Assembly (NCBI GenBank): GCA_008360955.1
Contig: LUCM01008136.1
Span: 81,416 to 145,415, forward strand
DNA: 64,000 nt
Direction of reading: 5' to 3'
From: Fasciolopsis buskii
Taxonomy: Eukaryota; Platyhelminthes; Trematoda; Plagiorchiida; Fasciolidae
Part shown: positions 24,733-36,761 of the stretch, in pieces
How positions within the stretch are numbered: position 1 is the first letter of the stretch
How the letters are laid out: each line of letters begins with the position of its first letter
The notes under the pieces: generated by a model
Told to the model about the DNA's origin: nothing
Databases searched by the model: none
The model's input: the letters and a program-made list of their open reading frames with translations, nothing else
Translations under genes and position numbers: made by a program

Positions 24733-25291
24733 ATGGGACAGCACATCGGAGGTAGATTTTCTGTCCCAAGTGATAGACCGACAACGGAGATCGTCTCTTT
24801 AACGTTTGTTCTACCCGCAGGCCGTTTCCGGAGAACACCAATCTTTGTTGTAAAAAACGACATCAAGTCAGCTGGTGCCCCCTTTTTGACTCCATAGCAT
24901 TGGACTCAGATTTAACACGTTGCCATCGGTCATCGGTGGCGTGCATCAATTGGAGATTATCAGTCATTCTGGTCCACACATGTTGACTCGAGTCATCCTT
25001 GGGCCCATGCTCAGTTTTGTTTGCTTCTAGTCTATGGTCGCATAGACACAAAGATGAAGCTAGGCGATAACCACTAACTACGATTTCAATCGGAACTCTC
25101 AGCGCGGCTGTCGTCTGAACAAATGCTCACGGTCTGAGCAAACATCGGGAGCAGATCAAAGAAGCTCTGCTCACAGCGGCAATGGCCACATAAAATTGAG
25201 AAACGACGGATATCCTTGACTTGAGTTTGATTGCTAGATACCCTCAGATTTTCCCCCAGATGCAAAACAACGGGGCGCGTAGATTCCTGAG

Positions 25292-26985
25292 ATGTCAACT
25301 GACCAAGAGCCTAAGAAAAGACGGGAGTTGTGGTGGTTAGGAAAGTGCAGGGTAATGGAAAAGACTGCCGCTGTCGGAAATAGTTGCGACATTTACCGAC
25401 TGGTTAGGAATAGTGGTCTACGGAATTCGAACATAAGCAATGTGATTATGGAATCCAACGGCACACTGATTCACTCTCAGGACCGCCGGGTGGCGCACTG
25501 GACAGAACACAATAGGGAGCAGTTTAGCTGGCTCACAGCTACAGTGGTCCTATCACTTATGCCTCCAAGGGGGCCGCTGGAGGCGGATACCAGCCCTCCA
25601 TCAGAAATGGAGATGATAAGAGAGATAGATTTTCCTAAAACGTTTTAAGACGGCTGGATCTGATGGACTGCTGCCATTTTTCTTCAAGGATGGTGGCGAA
25701 GTGCTAAAATCAGAGTTAACGAAACTCAAGAGGTCAATATGGGGAAGGGAAGAGGTTCCTAGGGACTGGTGTGAATCGGTGACTGTGTCCATTTAAAAAA
25801 GGGGTGAAAAGTCCTCTTATGAAAACCACGAAGGAATCCGTTTAGTAAGTATCGCATCCAAACTGCTCCTAAGCATTATCTCCCGCCGATTATCTAGTAC
25901 TCGCGAAAGATAGCAAAGTCTGTGTCCTTCCCGGTCGGGGTTGGAATGACCAAATTTTCACTTTGCGATAGATCTTTGAACATGGGCACATTTCCCGTAC
26001 GCTTAAGATTTCTGTATTTCTTGGCATGAAAGCTGCGCTCGACTAAATCGATCGCGCAGTACCTTGAGGCTGCCTGTCACTGAAGTGTGTACCAGCGAAA
26101 TTCATTTCAGCCGAAGCCGAGTTCGCATTAAGGAGATGTTTCACCCGAATTCATCGCCAGAAGTGGTGTTAGTCAGGATTGCCCTCTTTTATCTCTCCTT
26201 TCTAACTGTCATCGAAATAGCTGTGGAGAAAGCTCTGTCCTTATGCGGCACTGATATTTGCTCAGACAGAAATCTGTCGGATTTGGAATATGTGGTCGAT
26301 GTTATGCTACTGAGTGAAGATCGAAGTGAGTTGTAGACTTTTATTCGATTATCTAAATGATAGAATGGGTATGTTTCGTATGCGTTTTGCACCCCGAAGT
26401 ATAATATCCTGTTGAAGTACTGGATTGGCTCAAATCCGAACCTTGTCCTTGCAGCGGAACAAATAGCTAGTTGCTTACGCAGTTGCATTTCACCTGGCGG
26501 TCGTATATCGGATAAAGTGTCTTCGTGCATACAGAAGCCCCGACTGGTGTTTGCAAATTTGAGGTATCTGTGGTGTCGGCTTGACATCCGGTTATTAATA
26601 AATGATCGAGTACACAACAACGGTGAGGTCGATATTGCTCTGGGGCTCCGAAACATAGCTATTTAGAACAGAAAACGTTCGGAGTCTTTTGGTGTCCGAA
26701 CACCGTTTTCTTCATAGTATTGGTAAAATGTGGTTGGAGACTTTTGCGAGTAACTCTGAAGTTAGGCGTAAGGAACCGGGTCTTAAGGCCCAATCTTTAG
26801 AATAGACAGTGAACCAAAATAAGCTATAATCGGGACAAAACGCTTGCCTCGTTGTGCGTTGTTCTTCAATAGCGGTAATATTTGGAAGATGTTTGGATGT
26901 GCCTAGTCGGCATGAAAGCTTTGGCCGGTGGACTGGCTCCTATAAGAGTAATTAGACTATGGGGTTGGGGTCCATGAGACCTCAC
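25292..26985 (+). pseudogene. LINE reverse transcriptase domain, broken
   Basis: Readable blocks in order are: TAAVGNSCDIYRLVRNSGLR and THSQ-like IHSQDRRVAHWTEH before the RT; TAGSDGLLPFFFKDGGEVL (about 25648); WCESVTVSI; ENHEGIRLVSIASKLL; GRGWNDQIFTLR (about 25935); ISVFLGMKAALD; and SDLEYVVDVMLLSEDRS (26278-26325), where the catalytic YADD has become YVVD. The C-terminal part includes LVFANLRYLWCRLDIRLLI. Blocks alternate between frames, with stops between several of them. Losing both the frame and the second Asp-bearing motif shows it is inactive. Confidence 0.92.
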
Positions 26986-27080
26986 CAAGAGACGGTTGGA
27001 GACAGTAGCTAATATGGTTCAGTGTCGTAGTCGGTGGCGTTCTTGCATTCGAAGCCTTTCTTTTTGTATATGATTCCAGA

Positions 27081-28569
27081 ACTCACCATTATGCAGTCGA
27101 TCCTTCACTGTTCGCAGCTCCTCTTCTACTTGAGTAACCATAACTGGAACAGGTTGGTGGAAGGCTAATTGTTTTCCGAGTTTAACTGAATTGATCTGAT
27201 GAACACATACGAAGGATGAAGCAGCCGTGCATCACATCCATGATTTTCATTGCGGACTATGATGCTTATATTGCATGCTGCATAATTTGGGAAATTCCCT
27301 CATGGTTGACATCCGATAACTGAGCATACTTACCGTACAGTGTACAAACTGCAGTTATGATAAGCCGTCCAAGATTGTAACCATCTTAAGAAGTTGTTTG
27401 AAATCAGAAATTCGGACTGAATTCATCAACGGTGGAAATTATGCAACGCAAACTTTAGCGAGGCGATCTCCTTCTTCCTAATCTAGGTTTGACTACTGAA
27501 AAAGATTTGAGTAGACAAATGGTAAGCCAATGTTTGTGAATTTCTCGGCAGAAGGAAAGCGGTGGAATATTTTGGGCACGTCACAAGTGTGTCGCTGGTC
27601 GAAAATCTGAACTAGCGTAATATGCAACAATCAAGATCACAATTTTCCAGGTTACAATGCTCGTTGCGCTGATGACTAGATCAGTTTTAATTTGATAAGT
27701 AATAGGTCGGTGTTGGTCAAGCGGTCAGCGCTGTCACTTTTGAATTTGAATGACCGTTACCGACTTTGCACTGGCATCTGAATTTTACGTGCAATAATCG
27801 TAAAATCTCTAGCAGTTCAGTTGCACCTGATTTTGCTTCTTTTGGATGGAATAGAAACACCCCTCAACGGTAAACATTTAATGCAACAATGCAATGTGCG
27901 TTGAGTCAAGCATGGTCACATTTTATGGCAACGACCAGCTTTGCAAAACCTTCATACAAATATTATCCTCACTCCGGTTAGTCCATATTGGTCGACCAGT
28001 CACCAGGCCAATCTTTGCCACTGGCGGATGTCAACAAAATGCATTCAGACTGTCTACCTTGCATCACTTCAAACTGAAAAGCTAACGCTAAGTCTGTCGA
28101 CAGCTCAAGTAGTCAAACAAGAATTTCGGGTCGGCCCAGCCGACAGAGAAACCCAGTAACGAGTTAACAAAAGCATTGGCGTTTGGAATTTAGGAATTGA
28201 AAACTGTCGGTCTACAAATGGCAAAATAAAAGTTACAGCAAAATGACGAAAACTGGAAAGAGAGAAGACACTAGACCCAGACACACCATACATCACTATC
28301 GAAATTTCATTTCCCCAATCTGAAGACTGTAGCTGAAGTCCTTTGATTCCGAAGTCTTAGGCGTAGTTTCTAAGCAGGTGACGGACGGAAAAAGGCTATC
28401 ATCTCTCCCACAACGACGGCAATAGGTCAAAGTTAAAAAGAGGATGAAATTTATTTTACTTAATGCAAGTCAAGGGTGCTTTGATATTTTGTTAGTATTA
28501 AATTCCGACTTGATAAAGGTTTTTTCAATGTTTCTAAGCACGACAATGGTTCAACGGTTAACTCTGCAG
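27081..28569. other. intergenic or intronic; possible old SINE and upstream exon
   Basis: At 27707-27765, GTTGGTCAAGCGGTCAGC resembles the A-box half of the SINE family, but no B box follows. At 28104-28155 a 52-bp segment between tgtcgacag and CCA|GTAACG is open and ends in phase 0, so it could precede the exon at 28570; it is too short to be sure of. Confidence 0.4.
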
Positions 28570-29311
28570 TACAAATTATTTGGAGATTTTCGAATCAAGG
28601 CACTGAGAGTGACTCTACATGACGGAACTAATGACGAAATTCTACCAAGTAAATGATGATTTATCACTTTGAATAATCCTTTTGGGGTTGTTGGATGCAC
28701 GTATGAATGTTACTTTGACCCTGTATATTCTTTATACCACTAATTTTTATTTGCCTCGAAAATCAAATTGCAATATTAAAATTTTTCACACAACAGCCCT
28801 CGGCCCGCGCGTTAAACTGCGCTCCAGTCTTTCCGCTCGACCACATCAGCCATTGGTTTGCCTGGTGGCCTTATCGTCGGGTCTAAATGCAACAAACGCT
28901 TTCCAGCGAAAACGTCCGCTGTCAGCTCCTCTAGATGTACTTTCCACATCGCGAATTACCCAACACGGACATCAGCTGTGGTCTACTTCTCGTTCGTATC
29001 GTGAGTTGCAACGACAGGTCAATGCAACCGGTCCAAGCAGTGTATTCTCGACCGCATGCCCTAGCACACTACAAACCAGTCGACAGTCAGCCCCATACTC
29101 GCGGTCTAGACAAGACATGACTACGCCAGACAAACCCCAATACGGCATAAATGATGACCAACCAGAAGGCGTAACTACCATAGGTGAAGCTGTTCGGCAG
29201 TGGTGCCTCACTGATACGCGAACCCGGTCAATGCTGTTGGAACAAAAAGTCAAACTGTTCTGTTTGAGGACAAAGCAATACGTGGACGCATGCTTGCTTC
29301 GCATGGGTTAG
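28570..29311 (+). CDS. 3' part of a gene: two phase-matched exons, product unknown
   Basis: Exon 28570-28648 follows aactctgcag in phase 0 and encodes YKLFGDFRIKALRVTLHDGT and six more residues, leaving in phase 1 at CCAA|GTAAAT. Exon 28797-29311 follows ttcacacaacag; its first two bases complete an ACC codon and it stays open for 170 codons to TAG. The 148-bp intron is a normal short intron. The terminal frame is among the longest in the window and well above most chance frames. The protein is Ser/Arg/Pro-rich in the middle (RPLSAPLDVLSTSR, SYRELQRQVNATG, DMTTPDKPQYG) and ends in a more ordered segment, GEAVRQWCLTDTRTRSML then CLRTKQYVDACLLRMG. There are no membrane segments. I know no family with this pattern. 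The 5' exons are not identified; 28104-28155 is one possibility. Confidence 0.6.
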
Positions 29312-30401
29312 AGCATTTCCAGCCACACTAAGATTTTACAATTTCATGCCTTTTAAACGAAGAAAAACTGTTGACCACTTGCATGTAGTTTCACCGTCAC
29401 TTCAAAAATTCCGGGGTTGGGCTGAATCCATGAAACGTTAGGAAACGAATTTTATAATGGCAATTTTATATGAAATTGCCTAACTCCAGAAACAGAAAGT
29501 GTACATGATAATCAGGCCATACAATCAGAAGGCTGACATTTATGGTTTTCCAATCTAACTCACCGAACGCTCATCAACTTTCCTGACAGCAAATTCCACG
29601 TATCTAATCAAATTTCCTCTGGAATTTCTCATTTGGAGCACCATTCAGGCATACGCGAATCTTCTTCGTAGGCAGAGTGACTTGTGCGTGCGGGCTGCTT
29701 AGTATAGCATGAAAATACACCATGCAATTGTCATTTTAGTACCATCTGAATGACCATAAGGAGTCCTTCTTTATTATATTGAAGATAAAGTCGTAATAGA
29801 GAACATTTAAATGTTACTTAGAATTTACTGCACAAAAACTTTACAGGACTTTGTCAGCAAATACAGGCATACGCGGTGTTTCAGCTACCCTCGAAAAATT
29901 GAAGAGCCAGACAAATTAGTAGTGTAAGTGAGGAAGATTAGACGTAAGCTATGCGGCAGTTACTGAATAGATTTACAAAAAAGAAAAGCATGGTCGATAT
30001 CTGGTTAGTAACGTCACTTCAACGTTGATTAGTGCTTTTTAAACAAGAGACATGTTTTAAAACGATAAGCTTTTCCTCATTCTTCAGTGCCATAGGCACC
30101 AGAATGTCGTACGAATCTGTCTTAGTGGCATCACATTCTTCCGGAAAGCTAGTATTTGTTCATGAGATAATTTAAATACCGTGTCCAAATCAGCGTTCAC
30201 GTTCTTTTGATTCTTGCACAGACAAGACCGATATGCAGCAAGTCGTTGGAACCAGAGTTAAACGGCTTGTGTTGAGTTCACCTGAATTGTTATCAGTTGG
30301 TTTTTGGATTTCAGCTTGCCAACAGTTATCCTACTATTTATTTTATTGCCACAGTGCTAATGGACAACAAATATTAACGAAAGTCCCGAAATAGATCGCC
30401 T

Positions 30402-30403
<2 letters not shown>
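29312..30403. other. 3' flank, no supported gene
   Basis: I see no AATAAA close behind the stop at 29311 and no recognisable exon or repeat up to the microsatellite. Confidence 0.5.
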
Positions 30404-30437
<34 letters not shown>

Positions 30438-30500
30438 ATAGTAGTAGTAGTAGTAGCGGTAGTCGTAATAGTCGTAGTAGTAGTAGCAGTAGTAGTAGTT
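30404..30500. repeat. (AGT)n trinucleotide microsatellite
   Basis: About 32 units of AGT/GTA, pure at the left (roughly twelve units) and interrupted to the right by AAT, CGG, TCG and CAG variants that keep the three-base register. The opposite strand reads as a run of Tyr and Asp codons (TAC, GAC), which is a by-product of the repeat and not a gene. Confidence 0.97.
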
Positions 30501-33245
30501 ATGAATTACCAAACAATGATAACCTAACCTTCCTCGAAAAGAGCTATTTGTAAGATTTGAAATTTTATCATATTGGGTTCCTCCAGAATTTTTTTCGGAG
30601 TACCAGAGGATTAAGTTCACAGCAGGAGTTCTTGTTCCTATTTTTTAAAACGTTCTGATTATTTTGTTGGAAATACAATTATTTAGTAACCTTTGACCAT
30701 CGTCTAGTAGGCTTTGGTGAACATTCAGTAAATTCAGCTGTAATTTAGTTGCTTCAGTCTAGAATCAGGCAGACTTGCTTCTGATCTACCTAAACCTTAT
30801 TTGGGCCTAGCATGACTGGAGGTGTCGGGCTGAGTCACGTGAATTGAAAGCTTAGTCTGTCATATGAACACTTCTCAGTCGAACGCACAGGTTTTGAAGT
30901 ATGGGGCTTGCAGTTAATCATGCAACTGATCAAATTCGTGGCCCGAATTTCGATCCGATCGAACTCTTAGAAACGCTTTGAAGATCTGTAAATTTACAGT
31001 TTCAACAATTGAAAGGGGCGATTTTAAATGAAACATTAAAATTTTACAGTATGTTCATCCTATTAAAATATGTTTATGGGGCTCAAACCAAGCCCGGAAA
31101 TTCGCGCGACTCGAGTCAAAAAACTGCGTGTGATATTTCCACGTGAGTTATGGGTACGCCAGAGTGTCTTGCCTATTCTACTCAAGGTTGCATATGCTCA
31201 ACTGCAGACCGAGGCTAGTAAAAGCCATCCATAGACAAGTAACAAACAACAATTGTTAAATCGGCTTTATTTCACTCGACTTCGGTTTAGTACAGTTCGA
31301 GTTCGGCTAATTAATAATTTCGGGTATGTAAAAAGAAGCCACAGCAAGTATACGTCTAACTGGACGAACAAATGTACGCATGCGCGTAAAAGCACACACG
31401 GCTTCTGACAGGTTCGCGCGTGTTCATAATCTGGAAATCGCTCACGTGCATCTGCGCCCATCGTGCCCGGTAGTCACACGGCCAGTGACCGCGAACTAAG
31501 GTGTAAGTTGCGATCTCCAAACAAAAAGATAATACCGTCTGGTACCTGGGGTTTGGAAGATACTCTCATCTAACCCCTAGCCTTACATCCAAGAATGAAT
31601 CATCGCAGATTCGCGCGATAGTATACAACAAATGCACTTGTTTAACATCAAACCAGAAGGTGTAGACGAACTAATTGCACGTATTTCGTGGTCCTGTTGA
31701 TTTCCCCCCCCCAAAAAAAAAACCAGATCATTGTAGCTTGAAAATGAAACCACCGAAGGACATGGTCACTGAAATCAGGATTTCTAAATGTTACTTAGAG
31801 TTTTCTGTGTTACTTAGAGTAAATTCCATGAGGGGTAAACAGGCAAAACAGAAGACTTTCTCGATACACTCAAGCTTCTACTTTCATCGGGCCTGAAGAC
31901 ATCACCGAACTGGAAGAACGCTGTGAGTATTTCGGTTCTATTCAAATGATATCCAATCCGTAGGTTATTATAATAAAAAAATAATTGGAAAGCTATTTGC
32001 TTTGGCTTTGGCGTCATACAGAAAGCATCCAAATTTAGCTTCAGACTTACAATAAAGTAGACAAGCGTTACAACAAGGTCGTTTTCAAGTTTAGGTAGTG
32101 CGCATTTGGGACAGGCACCATCAAATGGCAACTATGAACATAATATTATCTTCGATGTTTTTATGACTGGGCAATCTTTTTCTCCGCATTGCAGAAATCG
32201 TCTAGTCCGATGGTTTTAATCGTTCTGTACTTATTTCGTGCTTATCTTTTGGAACTAGTTCGAGAGGCTACAGTCTGGCCGTCATGTAATTCAGTTCAGT
32301 TCCTTTGTTCCCTTCCCGGACGGGCTCATTCTGATTAAGATTCTCTGCAAGAAGAGAACGAGTGCACGAAAAGCAAGACAGCTACTTTTTTTGTACAGTA
32401 TATCCACCGACCAGTAGGGAGAAAGCACTTATGTCGATCAGAGTATGTAAAGTCATTAAAACAAGGTTTGAATTAGTGAACTGTAAATCTCTTTCGTATC
32501 CGTAAGTGCAGAATGGAGAAAACAATCATAATCGAGTGCTAAATAATCACGCGTTATTTTGGGTCCAGTAGATAGCACGTGTTTTATTAGTTTGATAAAA
32601 CGCGTCTGGTTAGATTCGTCTGAACCATGATACATTTATTGTGCAGAGAATTGTAGGACGTTATTATCATTCCGAAATTCTTCAGAAGATAAGTCTTTAG
32701 GTCACGTTTGATGATCGAAGTTCCCATGCTCTTATACACTTTTCATATGGGAACCCATGACCACCAAGATTAGGATCAGGCCAACCAAAAGCCAATTTAT
32801 ACCAGTTTTTGCAACCACGAAACTTGCTCCAAAATGCATTCCACCTCACAACACAATCCGTTAGTAAGAACAAAGGTGAAAATAAAACAGTGAAAGAGTG
32901 GCTGTAAAATAACAAGTTGGATAATTCTACAGGATTGGAGCGAGTTTTGATGTAAGAAGGCTGCGGACTGCTACATTAAGCCATATAACCTACCATTTCC
33001 ACTCACCGCCTGGGGGAATCTCGTAGACTTCAACCGGGTAGTTTAACTGGACTTACACGAAACAATCCACGAGATATGGTTTTCATACATTTTTCCATGT
33101 CGCACATTGTCCAACTCAAACCATTCTGCATCATTTGTCTGCCTTGAAGAACGGCGCACAAAGAGGCAGTCGTCCCGTGGGCTTGCGCAAACACGTCCAT
33201 ACTGAGCGCCTATTTTGGAAATTAGGCCAATTGTCTTTATCCTAG
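30501..33245. other. no supported gene
   Basis: Frames are short. A run of ten C followed by ten A near 31706-31725 is a mononucleotide tract. A 12-bp direct repeat, GTTACTTAGAGT, occurs twice near 31790-31820. Confidence 0.5.
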
Positions 33246-33371
33246 CCGATGAGTTACTTACAAAATTCGCCCACTGTGTTTGACCGGTACAAAGAAGTCA
33301 ATGATGCTCAAAAACCAGTAGATTTCGAACAGTTTCTCTTCCTAACGACCATGCTTCGGAGCCTTACAGCG
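33246..33371 (+). CDS. candidate internal exon, weakly EF-hand-like
   Basis: The 126-bp segment lies between an acceptor, gtctttatcctag, and a donor, ACAGCG|GTACCT, and is open in phase 0 at both ends (42 codons). The peptide contains VFDRYKEVNDAQKPVDFEQF followed by LFLTTMLRSL. A loop-like stretch followed by VDFEQFL and a hydrophobic helix recalls the second half of an EF-hand, but the calcium-binding positions are not canonical. No neighbouring exons were found. A calcium-sensor-type protein is a guess only; the paired splice sites are the main support. Confidence 0.3.
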
Positions 33372-35995
33372 GTACCTACCTCACGGCTGGTGCACACACG
33401 CGACCTTTGTCACACCGACCCCACAGATGTCTCGGATTAGTGAATACCTATCGATCCTACTTTTTTCGGGAAGATACTCCATCCGACATACGACCACAAG
33501 GTGGGACACAGCTATCTAAGTAACTAAATCTGTCTGCGTCACCCACTTCTTCCCCTGCAAGAACAAGGTTCGGCTTCGAGCCAGTGCTGTTGTGCAGTAG
33601 CATTTCACACTTAAAAGGTGTAAAACGAGTCCCCAGGATGCCTGTGTTATTGTTCAGAAGAACGTAACAAATTCTGTTTATTTTGGTATTAACTCAACAA
33701 TATTAGGTGACTCCCATATTCTAAACTGAGCAGACATCAAAGCTACTATTCTCACATAATTATAGGGCTTCTCTATAACCATGTTAATGACAAAATTGAA
33801 GGGGTAAAAAGGACAATCTGACGAACGGCAAGCTTTGTGGTGATCTCGGGTGAAAGGTCGCGTTGAATGCTTCAATAAAAGAAGTACAAAGTGAAAAAAA
33901 TTCTTCGGCAGCTCCACAGAATTATACGATCGGCTGAGTGGAACGCCGGTTTCACATCAATAAAGACTGAAGTCGTAGGTTTGTGGAACGTGAGCTTATG
34001 TTCTGAGATTTGTCCTTAAAGTGAACATTTGGTCAAAACAACCTCGGCCTGGTCGGAAACCTGAAGAGTACGCAACCATATATATTCCACGATTATTTGT
34101 TAATCGGTAGAGGATAATGCCCGCCGACAGACTCAATGCAATTTACGTCAAACTAATTTGTTCTCGACTTTCACACGGCGATCTATCAGTCATTTTAATA
34201 AATATCGGTAGAATCACATTCACGCCAGTCATCAGGGCTCTGTTCCTTTTCTCAGCTTGGTTCCGGTTGTTTTGTTAACTACAGGATTAACACATTGCCA
34301 CTGTCCTTTAAAAAGGGAAGAACCAATTCCATCGGGTCTAGTTCCCTTTCGTTTTTTCAAAAGACCTATTTCCCTGCTGCGTTCGGTTTCTGATAAAGGG
34401 TTGGTGTCTATTTGGACTACTTCACTTGAAGGGGTAGATGGAAGGCTTGTTGTGGCGACGGACTAAGTAAACTGTCCCTTAAAGTGTTCTAACCATGGCA
34501 TCAACCGATATCTCTGGCAATGAATCGATGTGTCATGGGATTCTTTAATCATTTCACTTAAACTTGGCTTCCGTGAGCCAGTATTCCTAACCGGTCAATG
34601 GACTACTGCAGCAGCCTTTTCTATTTCAATGCACTTCCATATCCATCGCTGCTCACGGTCAATTCTCAGGCTAATGGCCAACTGACGCCTCAGGGATTTA
34701 CTTATCACAATGTACTTTGTATCGGGGAGAGGGACATGCGAGAATTCAACAGAGGAGCTGGATATCGGTGGTTTCTAAGGTTTACATGGCATGGAGCACT
34801 ATGTGATCTGCTTCTAATGTTCGTGCGGTTCGTGAGCATTTCGTTGTTGCAATAGCCACGTTGAAAGTCCAGCTGTAACTAAAGTTCGCGATCATTATCT
34901 AAAATCCGTTGTACATGATATTCCGTTTTTGTGTTGGTATGACCATAAACCGGGTAAAAACAAATATGAACTGGAAAAAAAAACGAGATCTGATTTCACA
35001 GCTGCAGACCAAAATAATCGTCAATCTTTTACTGACGCAGGCTCACAGTGACTGATGACAATGTGACCAATCTAAATTCAACGCTTTGAAAACGAAGGTA
35101 GGATTCAGATTAGTCGATGTCGTTCTCAGGGCTGAAAATTGTACTGGCCAGAAATGGACTGTTTTCAGAACTTGGATGAGATGATCACCGCTATTGGTGC
35201 GATCGCCGAGGATAGCAAATGGGTCCACGATGTGCCGTTCCGTTTTCGCTAAGTATGTGATATTGTGGCTTCAACATCACGATTTGGGGGTACGTACGTA
35301 TTTGTGGATACACAATCGCGTTGGATTAGGCAATTTTCAGAGTGTAAACAAGTTGTAAACACAATAAGTGATGTTCTATAATTCTGCCATTCAAAAGACC
35401 TCATTTCAACTGTCTATTTTGTGGAGGCTTCCATCCATACAACCAAAGATTTCCTGTCACCATGTGAAGTGAAGCTCCTATTTTTCTCGCCTAGATTATA
35501 TCGAAATATTTGAAAATTAAGAACCATCAGGGCTGCTTCTGGGCATCGTACGTTTCAGTTAGATAATCTGGGGAAATCAGATTAACCAGCCGGATGGATC
35601 GAAGCACACTAAGTTCTCTTCACTGGCTGTGCATTCATAGCCTAATATTTTGTAGATAATTATTCAGAAGTTGTTGGAATTGGAATTTTAGAGCCTTTTT
35701 AGTTAGTAGAGCATTTTAGGGCATCTGAAACGAGTGGTCAGGTACGAAGTTTACACGCAATCCCAAGCTTTTGGTGCTACCACAGGACATTTTCCGTCTT
35801 TTCGTTCAGCCGATTGAGTTTCGCATGCATGGTTTCACTTTACTATGATAGATATCGGCTGACTTGAGCGAGTCTTTTATAGGAAGACAAAGATATAATC
35901 ACAGAGATTAAAAAGATGAAGAACAACTTTAAAACTGATCGATGAGCATTACCCAATGAACAGCTGAATGGTGCACGCCAACAACGCTTTTCGAA
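33372..35995. other. no supported gene
   Basis: A frame at 34598-34855 includes SLLTVNSQANGQLTPQGF and looks somewhat protein-like, but it has no clear splice sites. The rest shows nothing recognisable up to the gap. Confidence 0.45.
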
Positions 35996-36761
35996 NNNNN
36001 NNNNNNNNNNNNNNNNNNNNNNNNNNNNNNNNNNNNNNNNNNNNNNNNNNNNNNNNNNNNNNNNNNNNNNNNNNNNNNNNNNNNNNNNNNNNNNNNNNNN
36101 NNNNNNNNNNNNNNNNNNNNNNNNNNNNNNNNNNNNNNNNNNNNNNNNNNNNNNNNNNNNNNNNNNNNNNNNNNNNNNNNNNNNNNNNNNNNNNNNNNNN
36201 NNNNNNNNNNNNNNNNNNNNNNNNNNNNNNNNNNNNNNNNNNNNNNNNNNNNNNNNNNNNNNNNNNNNNNNNNNNNNNNNNNNNNNNNNNNNNNNNNNNN
36301 NNNNNNNNNNNNNNNNNNNNNNNNNNNNNNNNNNNNNNNNNNNNNNNNNNNNNNNNNNNNNNNNNNNNNNNNNNNNNNNNNNNNNNNNNNNNNNNNNNNN
36401 NNNNNNNNNNNNNNNNNNNNNNNNNNNNNNNNNNNNNNNNNNNNNNNNNNNNNNNNNNNNNNNNNNNNNNNNNNNNNNNNNNNNNNNNNNNNNNNNNNNN
36501 NNNNNNNNNNNNNNNNNNNNNNNNNNNNNNNNNNNNNNNNNNNNNNNNNNNNNNNNNNNNNNNNNNNNNNNNNNNNNNNNNNNNNNNNNNNNNNNNNNNN
36601 NNNNNNNNNNNNNNNNNNNNNNNNNNNNNNNNNNNNNNNNNNNNNNNNNNNNNNNNNNNNNNNNNNNNNNNNNNNNNNNNNNNNNNNNNNNNNNNNNNNN
36701 NNNNNNNNNNNNNNNNNNNNNNNNNNNNNNNNNNNNNNNNNNNNNNNNNNNNNNNNNNNNN
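35996..36761. other. assembly gap (766 N)
   Basis: Undetermined bases. The size is an assembler estimate or fixed value and cannot be judged from here; distances across it should not be trusted. Confidence 1.

Larger units (their letters stand above)
23343..27080 (+). mobile_element. RTE-like LINE, near full-length, dead
   Basis: This is a non-LTR retrotransposon with an upstream region, an AP endonuclease and a reverse transcriptase in the usual order, broken by many stops and frameshifts. The N-terminal extension (about 23774-24058) contains HKLIRTVPS and LDADKYTLTPSS, which match the copy at 42.3 kb. The endonuclease starts near 24210, the RT core lies at 25650-26340 and the C-terminal part runs to about 27050, ending ETVANMVQCRSRWRSC. 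The start at 23343 is approximate, set from repeat-like sequence with weak A/B-box matches at 23369-23414. No poly-A tail or target-site duplication was seen. Decay over the whole length indicates an old insertion. Confidence 0.93.

Noticed and set aside
26189..26656. 155-codon open frame on -
   Set aside because: It is the antisense of the broken reverse transcriptase of the + strand LINE.
30357..30620. Tyr-rich minus-strand frame
   Set aside because: Produced by the (AGT)n microsatellite read on the other strand.
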